Source: Symsagittifera roscoffensis (Eukaryota; Xenacoelomorpha; Acoela; Convolutidae). Taken from it: a stretch of 60,000 bases of DNA. Positions within the stretch are counted from its first letter, which is position 1. Every line of letters starts with the position of its first letter. Below are positions 33,364 through 44,081 of this stretch, piece after piece. The stretch lies in the NCBI RefSeq assembly GCF_963678635.1, contig NC_087065.1, positions 11,121,579-11,181,578 of the forward strand, given 5' to 3'. The position numbers and the translations under genes were made by a program. Below the pieces are notes generated by a model that ran no database searches, was not told where the DNA came from, and saw only the letters and a program-made list of their open reading frames with translations.

Positions 33364-34314
33364 TGTAAGTTTGGGGAATCTGCTTCAACTAAGAATTCCC
33401 TTATTATTCAAATCAACGGGGGCCAAGATTGTTCAAATAATCGATTACAAATGATTTGTAGTGGCTCAATTATTATCTCCTGTAAAAATTGCTAGACCAC
33501 GTAAATCCCTTGCTCTTTTCGCTGCTACTCACTTCATCTTAAAGTCAATCGAACACGCGTGGATAAAAAGAGCCCGCAAAGTTATATTCAATCGACACAC
33601 GCAACACGTAGAGTAAAACAGGTTAATGGAATTATCAGGTAATGACAGAATAATTTGCTGGAGCTCGTAATAAGGCATTAACTCTAGTTTAATAAAAAAT
33701 AACGATCTCACAGTTCAATTAAAGCTGGGTTCTCCCAACTCGGTTGTCTCTAAAGCAACCCACGAATTCTATCTCTAAACTTAACCGTTTTCGCAAGCTT
33801 CTAGAATAGGTTCCCACTTCGATCCGTATCCCCATTAACATTCAGACTACACAAGCACTTAGTGTTGATCTCTAAAAACTTACGATCGGAACTACCAACT
33901 TCTCCCTCGGTTTTGGTTAATTTTTCTCTGTTCTAAAAGCCGCGTACCAATCCCCCCCCCCCACAGGTATGTCTATGTGTACACCGGTATGATTTATTAT
34001 CCCCACTCCCATATAAGTCATTCCACGTTCGTCCTGTAAGCTGAAGGTTTCCTTAGGTACACCAGTTCTAAAGGCTAGTCTCCCAGTGACTATTCAGATC
34101 GCTTCAAGTAAATATTACGTCCAACTGCACCTCAGCTAAAGTTCGCGTTCAAATGGCAGCAATCCCAAGGTTTTTCTTTGATCTACTCCTAGTCCATTAG
34201 TCAAGCTATGGCTGACCTCAGTATTAACTAAAGTACCTTCTTGTTAATTCCAATATTCTATAATACTTTATAAAGGACAGGATTTTCTATTAACTCATTC
34301 CAATCCCGTATCCA
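33364..34314 (-). repeat. LTR (3' copy) of degenerate retroelement
   Basis: The 951-bp block starts TGTAAGTTTGGGGAA and ends GTATCCA on the plus strand (TG...CA), and recurs at 36409-37530. An 11-base C run lies at 33952-33962, followed by ACAGGTATGT. The two copies differ by scattered substitutions (more than about 8% by eye) and indels, so the insertion is old. Confidence 0.8.
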
Positions 34315-34594
34315 GTTTAACTCACGGCCGGTCGAACTGGCTCATCCTCCTCTTGTTCACTAGCCTCGTCGCCTCACAGAGTTGTATCAATCAGCGCTCC
34401 TGTACCAGCTCTGGGTCCTCGTCTTGGTACTCCTCTCAATTTGCCGCGAACGAAGTTGAGTCCCCTCTCCACTAACGGCGTGCTGGTTGGTTCGAGTCCT
34501 CCACCAACCGTCCTCGAAGTATTCGCATCCTCGAAAAGGGGTCTCTCCGGAATCCTCGCCGGTAGCTAGATCTGTCCACTGAACGACTCACCCA

Positions 34595-36024
34595 TCACCT
34601 GACTCTGAGGACAACTGGCGTTGGACGGGTGTCGTTCCTCGTCATAGGGCGGGTAATTTCTGGGGAAGGGACTCCTCGATTTCTTTCCGGCGATCCAAAA
34701 CAAAATGAGTCCACAAAAATCATCCTCTTGACCTTGTCGTCGACTGGCTCGTCCCCGTAAGGCTCTTCTCGAAAAACATCGCAGGTAAACGTAGAAGGAT
34801 CGCTAGGATCATCAGGGCTGTACAAATCACCCCCAATCCTTAAACTGGTTAACACCGCAGGGCCTGCCAGTGGAAAAGTGTATGCCTCCCTACAATCTCG
34901 TCTGCAAAGGGCTTGGCCACTTCGGCCTCGTCCACTGGTCCTTCTGGTAGTTGAATCAAGTTGAGCCGGAGGGCCTCGACCATCTCCCTCCTTGCTTGTT
35001 CTCCGAGAATCACCGGTATCACAACACCCGGGAGGTTTCTTTCGGCTTCGTCCAGGGCGGTAAAAAGTGTATCTATAAACGGGTGCTGCTTAATTGTTGT
35101 TGTTAATCCTGAGTCGTACCGGCAAGTCCTTGGGTCAGGTACTAGCACCAACGCCCCATCCGGTGTTTCTATTCGTCCGTCGCAGCTGCGCCGCAGGAGA
35201 CAACTTCGACAGCCTGCAATTAGTTCTCTCTCTCGGGATCCTTGGCTGTAGTTGAACAACTTGTAGTCGCTGTTAGGTGAAGCGACCAAGTAAGTAGAGT
35301 CCTCCAAATACATAGCTGTCGGCATCTCGGGCAACGCTTCCTGAGGACATAACTTCAGCACCACCGTTGGCAAGTTGAAGAATAGACTGGCTAAGCACGA
35401 GGACTCGATATTTCGAGACATCGCAAACGGTCGAAAGCAAAGTTTAAGACTTCCACTGCAGTGAGCCGCAAGTGAGAGCGCGCAAGCTTGTACTGTGTCG
35501 CTGAGGCTCCTGCATTCGCCTGGTTGAGGTAGGGTCACGGTTCGGCACACCTCATGGAACCCCGTCGTATAGTGCACGGAGGTATTTATCAACACGTTGA
35601 TCCCCGTCTCTGTAATGACTGTCGACTCCATCAACTCAAAACCTTGGTACGTCATCAGCTCTGTCCCCGGCATAGCCTCCTACATATTATCCAATCGAAT
35701 ACCATCTAAGCTATTAGTGATACCCTCTGGAGGCACCAAGGTAGCCGTTACATAACCACGAGTAAGCGAGCTCAAGGCGTCGTCCAAAACATAGCCGTAG
35801 TTGTGAGCTGCCATCTTGCAAGCAATCAACTCCGCTCGCATTGTGTACAAGCTCTGTGAGTGGTTCGTTACCACCGGGGAAAATTTCATCGACTGCGCGT
35901 AGAGGCATTCCCATCGTCGTTCGTACGCACTTCCCCTCTCGAGTTGAACGTAAGTCGCGTTCACCAGGTGCGAAAGTAACTTGCGAAACATCGCAAAGTT
36001 GGCGTTAGAATCGTGCGAGATCAA
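34595..36024 (-). pseudogene. Env-like (F-type) region of the LTR retroelement, interrupted
   Basis: One frame runs from 36024 to 34849 with a single TAG stop at 35680-35682; a second frame overlaps at 34855 and ends at 34595. An early segment (GYVLDDALSSLTRGYVTATL) resembles the heptad region of F-type/errantivirus-like envelope proteins. Later come a YLEDSTYLVASPNSDY block and clustered cysteines, as in the membrane-proximal ectodomain of those proteins. No fusion peptide or transmembrane segment was recognised. The assignment rests on pattern, not alignment. The stop and the frame change mean that no intact product is encoded. Confidence 0.5.
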
Positions 36025-36143
36025 TTTCAGTTAGGTCTAGGTCTTGTTGAGGGAGTGTCCAAGGAAGTGCAACTTCTACCCTGTTTCCAGCACGATGGTC
36101 CTGACAGCACAGTCCAGGAAAAACGCTTCTTTCCCGAGTCGAT

Positions 36144-36320
36144 CTATGGCTTTGTTAACCCCGCAAAGTTTTTCCGCCAATCAGACCAGTTCGGGTAGCT
36201 GCCAGAGGGGAATCGATCAGGTCGGATTGTCCCAAAGCCAAACACTCCCTGCTGACGGTCTACGGAATTTGCTGCGGCCACTGCAGCCTCAGCCATCAAC
36301 GCTCTTGCTTCATTGTCCAT
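36144..36320 (-). pseudogene. Gag-like N-terminal fragment of the LTR retroelement
   Basis: The ATG at 36320 opens a 58-codon frame ending at TAG (36144-36146). It includes NWSDWRKNF, the W-x-x-W-x-x-x-F pattern of retrotransposon Gag. It lies about 90 bases inside the 5' LTR, the expected place. The similarity continues in another frame beyond the stop, then fades into the env-like region. The rest of gag and all of pol appear to be missing. Confidence 0.5.
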
Positions 36321-36387
36321 TATCCGTCGTCAAACTGTCGCTCTTCAGCCGTTCGTAACAATCGCATCACAAGTGCAGTCGAAAATA

Positions 36388-36407
36388 GAGCCCACCCAGA
36401 AGCGCCA
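36388..36407 (-). other. Candidate primer-binding site of the LTR element
   Basis: One base inside the LTR edge the minus strand reads TGGCGCTTCTGGGTGGGCTC. The TGG start and the position fit a tRNA primer-binding site. It also sets the element's orientation as minus. The specific tRNA was not identified. Confidence 0.55.
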
Positions 36408-36408
36408 C

Positions 36409-37530
36409 TGTAAGTTTGGGGAACCTGCTTCAACTAAGAATTCCCCGATTATTCAAATCAACGGGGGCCAAGATCGCTCAAATAATCGCTTACAAATTAA
36501 TTGTGGTAGTTCTTTTATAATCTCCTGTAAAAATTGCTAGCCCCGCGTAAATCTCTTCTTAATCGCTTCTTCTTAAAGTCAATCGAACACACGTGGACAA
36601 AAAGAGACCGCAAAGTTATATTCAATCAACACGCGTAAAAGTTGATTGTAACACGTAAAGTAAATCAGGTTAATGGAGTTATCATGTAATGACAAATTAA
36701 ATTGCTAGAGCTCGTAAAAAGGAATTAAAGCTGGTTTTATAAAAAAAAATGATCCCACAGTTCAATTGAAGATGGATTCTCCTTAATCTCTAAAATTAAC
36801 CGTTTTCAAGCTTCTAAAAAAAGTTCCCTATTCGATCCATTCACAGATTAATAGTCAGGCTACACAAGCACTTAGTGTTAATCTCTCAAAACTTACGATC
36901 GGAACTACCAACTTCTGTCGGGTTTCGTTAATTTTTCTCGGTTTTAAAATCCGCGTACCACTCTCCCCCCCCCCCCCCCTCAGGTATGTTTATTTGTACA
37001 CCGCTATAATTAAATATCCCCCTCCCATATAAGTCTCGGCATTCACTGCGGTGCATTCCACGTTCGTCCGGTAAGCTAAAGGTTCCCTTAGGTACACCAG
37101 TTCCAAAGGCCAATCTCCCAGTGGCTAATCAGATAGCTTCAAGTAAATTTTACGTCCAACTGAACCTCAGCTAAAGTTCGCGTTGAAATTGCAGCAATCC
37201 CAAGGTTTTTAATTGGTTTATACCAAACATGTTTCTACCCCGCCACACTTAAGGAACAAGCCAATAAACAACTCCCCCCCCCCCCAGAAACTATTTAAAT
37301 ATACTGTCTCCCCATATTACTCTGAAGAATTATTTCCCAATCCTTCTGCACCTGTGCACCAATAATTCTGTGGCTTCTTCGGCACAACTTTCAAATATCT
37401 ACTCCTAGTCCATTAGTCAAGCTATGGCTGACCCCAATATTTACTGAAGTCCTTTCTTGTTAATTCCAATGTTCTATAATATTTTATAAAGGACAGGATT
37501 TTCTAATAACTCTTTCCGGTCCCGTATCTA
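36409..37530 (-). repeat. LTR (5' copy) of degenerate retroelement
   Basis: Matches the 33364-34314 copy from its TGTAAGTTTGGGGAA edge to CCCGTATCTA. It carries an extra segment of about 190 bp (about 37212-37400) that itself contains a 12-base C run at 37274-37285. A 15-base C run at 36965-36979 occupies the same place as the run in the other LTR. No matching target-site duplication was found outside the pair. Confidence 0.75.
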
Positions 37531-38307
37531 AGTTTTTCCTAGTCCCCCAACCCATAAGTGAGTTCCGTTCTCGTCCCCCCCCCCCCCGGGATATTCATGG
37601 GGAATCAGCACTGTCGCTAGGTACTTTTTCGTGTATGTCCGAGCCATTCTGGGGCTAACAGTTCCAAGGGTCAATTAAGGGTCACCCTGGGGTCACCAGA
37701 GGTCAAGCAAAGATCAAAGATTTCAAAACCGGAAGGGGTTCCCACCTGCCAAGTTCCATCCATACCCGATTAATACTCCCCGAGTTATCACTTTTCAAAG
37801 GCTCATCACCTTTTCCGGGGATTGGCTATTAACACCGAAAGAAGCCAACGGAGCTTGGGTCTACGTGCCTCCGGAAGCCACGGGGCTTGGGTCTAACACA
37901 CATTATCGCCATAAAATCAATAAGTCTTCGCTAATTTTTTTCCGTGAATTGCCTATTTCCGGTCCCAGGGGTAATTTTCCCCGGTGCTAATAACTTCCGG
38001 TCGGACCATCGGATTCGGTCCAAACTCAAACGCCATGCTTGTCTTACCACTACTTACCAACCCTCCAAAATTCCGCTTCCTATGGTCACCAGGGTTCAAG
38101 AAAAAGCTTTCAGAAGCCAAAGGGTGGTTTATTTGCACAGGCTTTAAAACCGGAAGTAGGGGTCTGAAGTTTCAAACTTAAGCTTCTCTCATCTAGTACT
38201 TCCATATACGAAATTTTGCGGTCATTCCTATTGCTAGGTAACTAGTCCCAATAAGGCGATTTGCACTTCCGGGAACCGTTTTCACTCGGCCCCAGGATGT
38301 CCCCCGG
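37531..38307. promoter_or_regulatory. Regulatory-looking block: ETS-like motifs and GGGTCA repeats
   Basis: GC-richer than its surroundings. Four GGGTCA/AGGTCA half-sites start at 37668, 37679, 37690 and 37700. CCGGAAG cores occur at about 37728, 37871, 37993 (inverted), 38149 and 38264 (inverted). Three of these match the ETS consensus ACCGGAAGT/CCGGAAGTG. A 13-base C run lies at 37575-37587. It may be an enhancer or a transposon promoter region; whether it works is unknown. Confidence 0.35.
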
Positions 38308-38409
38308 GTCCAGAGTTTTGCATGCCCGGGTCAAATCATCTCTAGTATCCCTCCTGAGAATTTCACAATGATCCGACCAGTGGTTCCTAGTCCGGCGGGG
38401 GGGGGGGGA
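38308..38409. repeat. Direct repeat DR-a, ending in a 12-base G run
   Basis: Starts GTCCAGAGTTTTGCATGCCC and ends AGTGGTTCCTAGTCC followed by a G run (38397-38408). The same roughly 105-bp block occurs at 39243-39347 with few changes. It lies about 160 bp before the first small ORF. Confidence 0.8.
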
Positions 38410-38595
38410 GTGTGAGCATATTCTAGCCCCCTCCAGTTTTCCTCCAAAGACGGGACTAATTCCTCAGAGCTTGGGCTATTTTGAGCTTAGTACTTTATTT
38501 ACCTTTCTATTTGCCGAGTTGGCTAACCAATCTCACTAGCATACTCCCAACGTTATTCTTATTGTTTTAGATACAACTTGATATTCGCATTCGCC

Positions 38596-39214
38596 ATGGA
38601 CTACAAAACTTACTTTGATATCTCACGTTACCTCCGAGCTAAGTCGTAAGAAAGTTACCTACCCCCCCCCAGGTTTGTACAAAGATGAGAAACGCGCTTT
38701 CAGGCACCGGGCTTCTCATTTTCAGTATACTGACTACACCTTATACCGCGACGGGAAACTAGTGTTACACGAGCACAACATTGTTCACATCATTCGCCAT
38801 GTCCACGAACGGGGTTTGAGCCACAGGGGAAGCTTCCCTCGACTAGAAGAAGTTCGATGCCGTTACACTTCGAAGTATTTACACGAGAGCTGCAAGTTTG
38901 TATTGGCTAACTGCGATACCTGGGGCGAATGGTCTTATTCGACGAAGTCCCAATGCGTCACTTAAAGCCCGAAAATAGAATCCATATTTGCCAAACGACC
39001 GTCTTCTCCCCCAAGAAAAAAGACAAGGGTCTTAGTGTTCAGCGCCGGAAAAACGCCAATTCGTACCGAGGACTGCGCGGTAGCTAACCCCATCACGCAC
39101 GAACCAATTACTGTGGAATGCGCCAAACCAAATTCGTCATGTTTCTTAGATTGCCTTCATTACCTCATCACCGGGAGGAACGTTGCCTCCCTTAATCTGC
39201 AGGGTACACTTTAA
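38596..39214 (+). pseudogene. Integrase zinc-binding (H2C2)-like and OTU-like ORF, frame-disrupted
   Basis: An ATG in strong context (GCCATGG) at 38596 follows a polypyrimidine tract and TTTTAG acceptor-like site (38570). The first 17 codons (MDYKTYFDISRYLRAKS) end at a stop. One base over, the frame continues through a 9-base C run with YPPPGLYKDEKRAFRHRASHF and then VHERGLSHRG...C..C spacing. That resembles the H2C2 zinc-binding module before the catalytic core of KRBA2/Ginger-type integrases. A TAA at 38963-38965 is followed in the same frame by an SPPRKKTR basic patch and NSSCFLDCLHYLITG, which looks like the OTU active-site region, up to 39214. It may be a decayed transposon protein, a gene with a tiny intron, or a sequence error at the C run. 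Confidence 0.4.
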
Positions 39215-39242
39215 GAGCGGCAAAAACAGCAGCCAGGACAAG

Positions 39243-39347
39243 TCCAGGGTTTTGCATGCCCGGGTCAAATCATCTCTATTATCCCTCCTGTCCTGTGAAT
39301 TTCACAATGATCCGATCAGTGGTTCCTAATCCGGGGGGGGGGGGGGT
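39243..39347. repeat. Direct repeat DR-b, ending in a 14-base G run
   Basis: Second copy of the roughly 105-bp block, starting GTCCAGGGTTTTGCATGCCC and ending in a G run at 39333-39346. It lies about 190 bp before the second small ORF, mirroring DR-a. Confidence 0.8.
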
Positions 39348-39534
39348 TTGACTTAAACCATACATTTCAACTTTTGAATCGCCGTCAGTAACTACCTCTC
39401 TTGCACGTGAGTATTTTCGTCTTTTGATAATTTGCCAGTAAATTTGGCTATAATTTCACCGCCCCCCCCCCCCCTCGGTCTATCGCGTAAAAGTGCACGT
39501 TTCTAAAACCTGCTTTCTCCCTATTTAGAAAAAC

Positions 39535-39795
39535 ATGTCGACTACCCCCAAAACAACATCATTTCACCGAAACATCCTGTTCCCCACGGGGGCGGAGGCC
39601 TTCGTGTGGGCGCCCATATCAGATGACAACGTGAAGGAGCTCCCTATTGTCCAGGAGGTGAGGGTCCGGGCTACCGTGGGGCGACAAGCCCATTACTCCA
39701 AAGTGCCGGACATCGAGGTGAAGTCCAGCCGGCTCGGGATGACCGTCCGGGAGTGGGTCGATCCGCACTCCTTGGACCTGCAGATCCGTTTGTAG
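39535..39795 (+). CDS. Small GC-rich ORF of unknown function (86 residues)
   Basis: The ATG at 39535 lies six bases after CTTTCTCCCTATTTAG, a strong 3' splice-site-like sequence. The frame has clearly higher GC than the flanking DNA and few rare-looking codons. A TAG at 39793-39795 is followed by a further 40 or so in-frame codons. No family is recognised; hydrophilic, no signal peptide, no membrane segment. Long open frames on the opposite strand are expected from the GC richness. It is probably part of the same mobile or viral-like unit as the preceding ORF. Confidence 0.4.
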   Translation: MSTTPKTTSFHRNILFPTGAEAFVWAPISDDNVKELPIVQEVRVRATVGRQAHYSKVPDIEVKSSRLGMTVREWVDPHSLDLQIRL

Positions 39796-40030
39796 ATCTA
39801 CGCTGCACCGCTGGGAGCGGAGGACGCCAGCCTGAAGGTGATGTTGGAGGAGGAAACATTGGTATTGAGGATTTCGTTCCTCCAACATAAATCCGACACA
39901 CGGATGTTGGGGCCCCACGAACAGACAAAGAGAGGCCTTTGACGCCACGGTTCCCACCGATTATCTCATTATCTCCCATTGTGTCTCAACAAGATTATAA
40001 CCTTTTACTGTAACAAAGAGATTTGACTTA

Positions 40031-40049
40031 CCCCCCCCCCCCCCCCCCC
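40031..40049. repeat. Poly-C tract, 19 bases
   Basis: The longest of nine C or G runs of nine bases or more between 33.95 and 40.05 kb. The others are at 33952, 36965, 37274, 37575, 38397 (G), 38662, 39333 (G) and 39462. Confidence 0.95.
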
Positions 40050-42673
40050 TTTAATTTCCGGCTAAGCGTCCTAGATTAAGTGAGGTGTGAGCGAATTGTT
40101 TTTTTTTTTCAATTCTACAGCTAACAGCAATAGATTATTGCTCATGACCCTGACTTGTTCATTTTTGAAATAAATATAAAAAACCAACAGAAATTGCTGA
40201 GACAATAGGATTTATCAGACATATATTTGCCTTCTTCTTTCTATTTGTTGACTCTCGATTGGTCACTTTTTCTGCCATCGCGATATCTGCAATATGTCTA
40301 AGAAAATTTGGCTGAGGACTTTTTAGTATTTTGTAGTTTTTTATTATGATTATTATTGTAGCTTTACAGCCAAAGGTTGAGGGGCCGTTGGCCCTTTAAG
40401 AGTCAGAGTCAGTAATGAAGTATAAAATACAGTCAGGTGGACGTTATGTCAAATCTGGGATGGGTGTTGACAGGAGGCAGTCTAGTTAGAATCTCTGCAT
40501 AACAGGCAACAACATCCAATTCTCCAGCCGCATGGAATATCAACACCGTACCAATCGTAAAAGTATTTACAGAAGATTTCGAGCAGCCGTCGCTTTAATC
40601 CAAGGGGGTTTAAATGTCTATCGATGCTGGAAGTAGATTTATCAACCTTGGCACGCGATACCATATTTCGCTGGACCTCAAGACGGATAGAAGGTAGTTC
40701 AAATAACAAGCAATCACTGAAACTGGTTGTGTGGTGGATATGAAATTTAACAAACTCATGCCAGTTGAAGTCATATTTGCCGGACATGATGCTAGATAGG
40801 AGCAGTACGTCTGCAGTTTAATGGTGTAAGGCGATCGGTCTGCATTCAGGCGATTGAGTCTGTCTGCATAGGATAGGTCTTGGTAGCTCAAGATCCACTT
40901 GGTGCAACGGCCCTGAACACGCTCGATAATAACCATGTCACCTTTCGATGCGTACCAAGCAGCTGAAGAATAAGAAAATATCGGAACAACAAGTTATTTG
41001 TACAAGTTGAGGCGCTGGGTAGGCAGAAGTGAAAGTGCAGTGTTTCTTTTGATGAGCAAGAATCACTTGTTAGCTTTGCTGCACTTCGCGGAAACATGGA
41101 GCTTCCATGAGAGGCTATCGGACACAAAGACGCCTAGATCTCAAATTGAGGATGCCAATGACAGCTCCTGATCACCCAATGTAATACGAGGTAGATGTGG
41201 CTTCTGAAATCCCAACAGCTTACGTTTGCCGGTATTTAGCGGAAGCGCGTTTTTCTCGGACCAAACGAAGAGGGTGGTAGCATAGTCGGGCAACGAGCTT
41301 TCATTACCAGCAGGAGTTCTTGATAGGAGCTTCGTGTCGTCTGCGAATGAAAACACGGATGATTTAGTCCCGTGAGTCAGGTCGAGGCAGTAACTAAGAA
41401 ACAATAAAGGACCAAGAATGGATTGCTTGCGGTACTCCACTGGTAACCCACCGCGTACCTCAGTTGCTACAGCCAATCGTGACGTATTGCTGCCTGTCAG
41501 AGAGGTAAGACTTGAGCAACCCAAATAGTTTTCCCGTGACGCCGAGGGCTTTGAGTTTTTGCAGCAACAGTTGGTGATTGATCTTGTCAAATGCCTTGCT
41601 AGTCTAAATATAGTGCACAAACGGAATTCTCAGACACCTCTAACCCCGATAGATACCGTCAAGGTAGGCCAGTAACTCCAATGAAGCAGACCGCTTGCAT
41701 CTAAATCCGTATTGATTCGAGTATAAGTAGGGAGCAACATGGGGATATAAGGCACTGAATATGCATCGCTCCAGTACTTAAGACGGGATGCTCAGGAGTG
41801 ATAGCGGCGATAATTTCTCACAATGCAGCGGTCATCGTCTTTGTGACTTTGCTGACCTTCCAGGCGCGTTGATATACACCAATTTGTACAAAAGAAGAAC
41901 AAACTACTTACACATCGTGCCAGCTCGGGAACCAGAAGTTCAATGGGAATTTGGGGTGTGTGATCTTCTGGCGTCTTAGAAACGTTGACGCAAAGATTAG
42001 CAGAGAAAACGCTTTGGAAGTAAGCGTTGAAGAGTTCGGCCTGTTCATCAGGGGTACAAGCTGATACATTGTCATGTGTCACCTTCGGAGGAATTAGACT
42101 TGCCTTTCGCACTGCGTTGAAATATTTGAACAGCCTCCGCGAATCGTGATTATCAGCTAAGCGAGTTTCATACAATTTTTGGTCTTCAGTAGACGACTTT
42201 CGAGAGCTTCTATTCGGATACTAAGATGTTCCGTTGGCATATACGAACGGCTGCGTAAAGATTTCAACTTCTTCATTTCGTGAGAAGTGGGCCGGGAAAT
42301 CATGGGGGCAGTAGTCTTCGATGCGCAGTCTTTAGAGGAACACACTGTCCTAGCAGCTTGTGAAGCCAGACGTACCAATTGTTAAGGAGAACATCCGGAT
42401 TTGACCAACAGCGACCTTTGAATGGATTCTCGACTATCAACTGAGACAGCATATCGTAATCCGCCATGGCAAAGCTTTTCGTTTGTGTCTTAGTTGACAC
42501 AGCACGTAGAACCGGAAATGTAAGGCGGATTTCTACTGCACAAGAAGCTGAGCAGAGTCGATCGTCAATTCGGTATAGGCGGGTGAGCGATTCATCTTTG
42601 GATACGTTCAGTGCACATCCATCGTGATTCGCCAGGACGAGGTCAAGACATTTAGTTGATGTCATCTTAAAGG

Positions 42674-43231
42674 TCACCAGTTGAAACAAATTGCGTTTAT
42701 CGAGCTCGTCCAATATTTTCTGTTCATCAGGGTCGGCGAAGAGTATGAAGACCAGTCAGTTTGAGGAAGGTTCATATCGCCCAGGACAAAGAAAGGATGT
42801 AGCTTTCCGTGGTGTTCCATGCAGTCTGGGAACTCACACCAGTTTGAGTGGCTCCAACGGTAATCGCTGGTCATAGGAGGAGAAAACGCAGCGAGGATCA
42901 CAAACGTGCCAGTGCTGCCAGAGAGCGAAAATGCAACAGTCTCAATGCGAGAGTTCAGTGTTACCTGGACATGAGCATGGTTAATGCAGGTTTTCACCCC
43001 CACCAACACACCATGTCGTGGTGCACTATCCGATTGCTTGTCACATCTGTATATGTTGAATCCAGGAATTTGTAGCTCAGAGTCTAGTATATCTCCTGTT
43101 AGCCAGGTTTCAGTCAAAGCAAATACGTCATAGTCGCACGCAATCAATGCGGTCATCAGTGCGTCTCGTCGGCGCATGTTGATGATGCTTCTTACGTTAA
43201 ACAAGGCGACTCTGACATTGGGAAGGGACAT
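42674..43231 (-). pseudogene. LINE A endonuclease domain (AP-type)
   Basis: AP-endonuclease-like domain of a non-LTR element. It shows an N-terminal asparagine-containing block (LFNVRSI), an ETWL block with the catalytic Glu, and a GDMN block with catalytic Asp/Asn. The frame breaks before the C-terminal SDH motif, so the domain is not intact here. Confidence 0.75.
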
Positions 43232-43712
43232 TAGTCAGCGTTTATCCGTGACGCCGGAGCCTGGAGTCACTTGCGGTGCGTCGTTTCAGAGGCCGTCTTC
43301 GTATATCTGTAGTTTCAAGTTTCGGAGTCGAATTTCCTTTGGTTCCATGACGTTGTCCTTTATCAGTCGTCATATTTCTTTTAGAAGTTCGTTTTCTATA
43401 CGCAGAATTTCAGGAGAAAGCGCTGAACAAATGTTAATTTTCTTGCCGTAGTCCTTGAGAAGAGACGTCGAGCAGATAACGTGATCCTTTGCAAACTCAG
43501 ATGTGACAAGTAATGTTCTTGGGCCAGTCCGTTGGCGATTCGTAGGAGTGTGGACCCCAAGTCGAGTGATGTTCGTGAAATAGAAGGGGATTTCTAGAAA
43601 ATTAAAAATCTTCTCAACTTGCTTTCGGTCGTGGTCAATGTGCTAACGCTTAGTTGCCTCTTTTGGTATTTCTTCGACACCGCGGATCCTGATTTGTCGA
43701 CCAACACTGTTA

Positions 43713-44081
43713 TCAGTTGGTTTGTGGGTGACGGCGCTCACGACAAGATTCACGTTCTTTGACAGATGTATTTAACGTCGCCATATCTTCTTTCATGGGC
43801 TGTAGTTGCTGGCGGACTATGTCAGCAAACGACTGAGGAGCTTCAGTGAACGTTTTTTTGTTCACTTTGGTGGATATGTCGACTGCAAGCTGTTTGATTT
43901 CAGACACCGCATTGGTTACTGACTTCAGCTCTTTCAGCTGAGAGCACATTTCTTTAAACAAAGGGACAAGGTTTGCTTTCGTTGTCTTTTCGCAGAATTT
44001 TGACACGTCATCCAGTTCAGCGTGTAGTAATTCCTCGATCGTTGGGTATGAGTCCGATGTTAAACGCAGGCGAGTGGCCAT
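43713..44081 (-). pseudogene. LINE A ORF1 N-terminal part
   Basis: A frame of 122 codons predicted to form helices and coiled coil (FCEKTTKANLVPLFKEMCSQ and following). It precedes the endonuclease ORF, as ORF1 of CR1-like LINEs does. After a frame change the minus strand continues with an IRIRGVEEIPKEA block, like the 'I.G.pE' motif of ORF1 RNA-binding regions. Confidence 0.55.

Larger units (their letters stand above)
40339..44081 (-). mobile_element. CR1-like non-LTR retrotransposon (LINE A), decayed
   Basis: On the minus strand the order is typical of CR1-like LINEs. A coiled-coil ORF1 start lies at 44081-43713, with decayed ORF1 down to about 43.2 kb. An endonuclease follows at 43231-42674: VALFNVRSIINMRRRDAL, FALTETWL, GDMNLPQTDWSS. 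Linker and RT fragments run to about 41141, with SILGPLLFLSYCLDL and the RT catalytic motif seen as SFADDTKLL. C-terminal fragments reach 40482. Frameshifts and stops break it throughout. The 3' end carries a GGGCC-GTT-GGCCC hairpin (40382-40394) and an ATT-rich tail (40341-40357). Confidence 0.85.

Noticed and set aside
39619-39979. Minus-strand ORFs opposite the 39535 ORF
   Set aside because: Expected from high GC; no acceptor or start context, and proline/arginine-rich composition typical of shadow frames.
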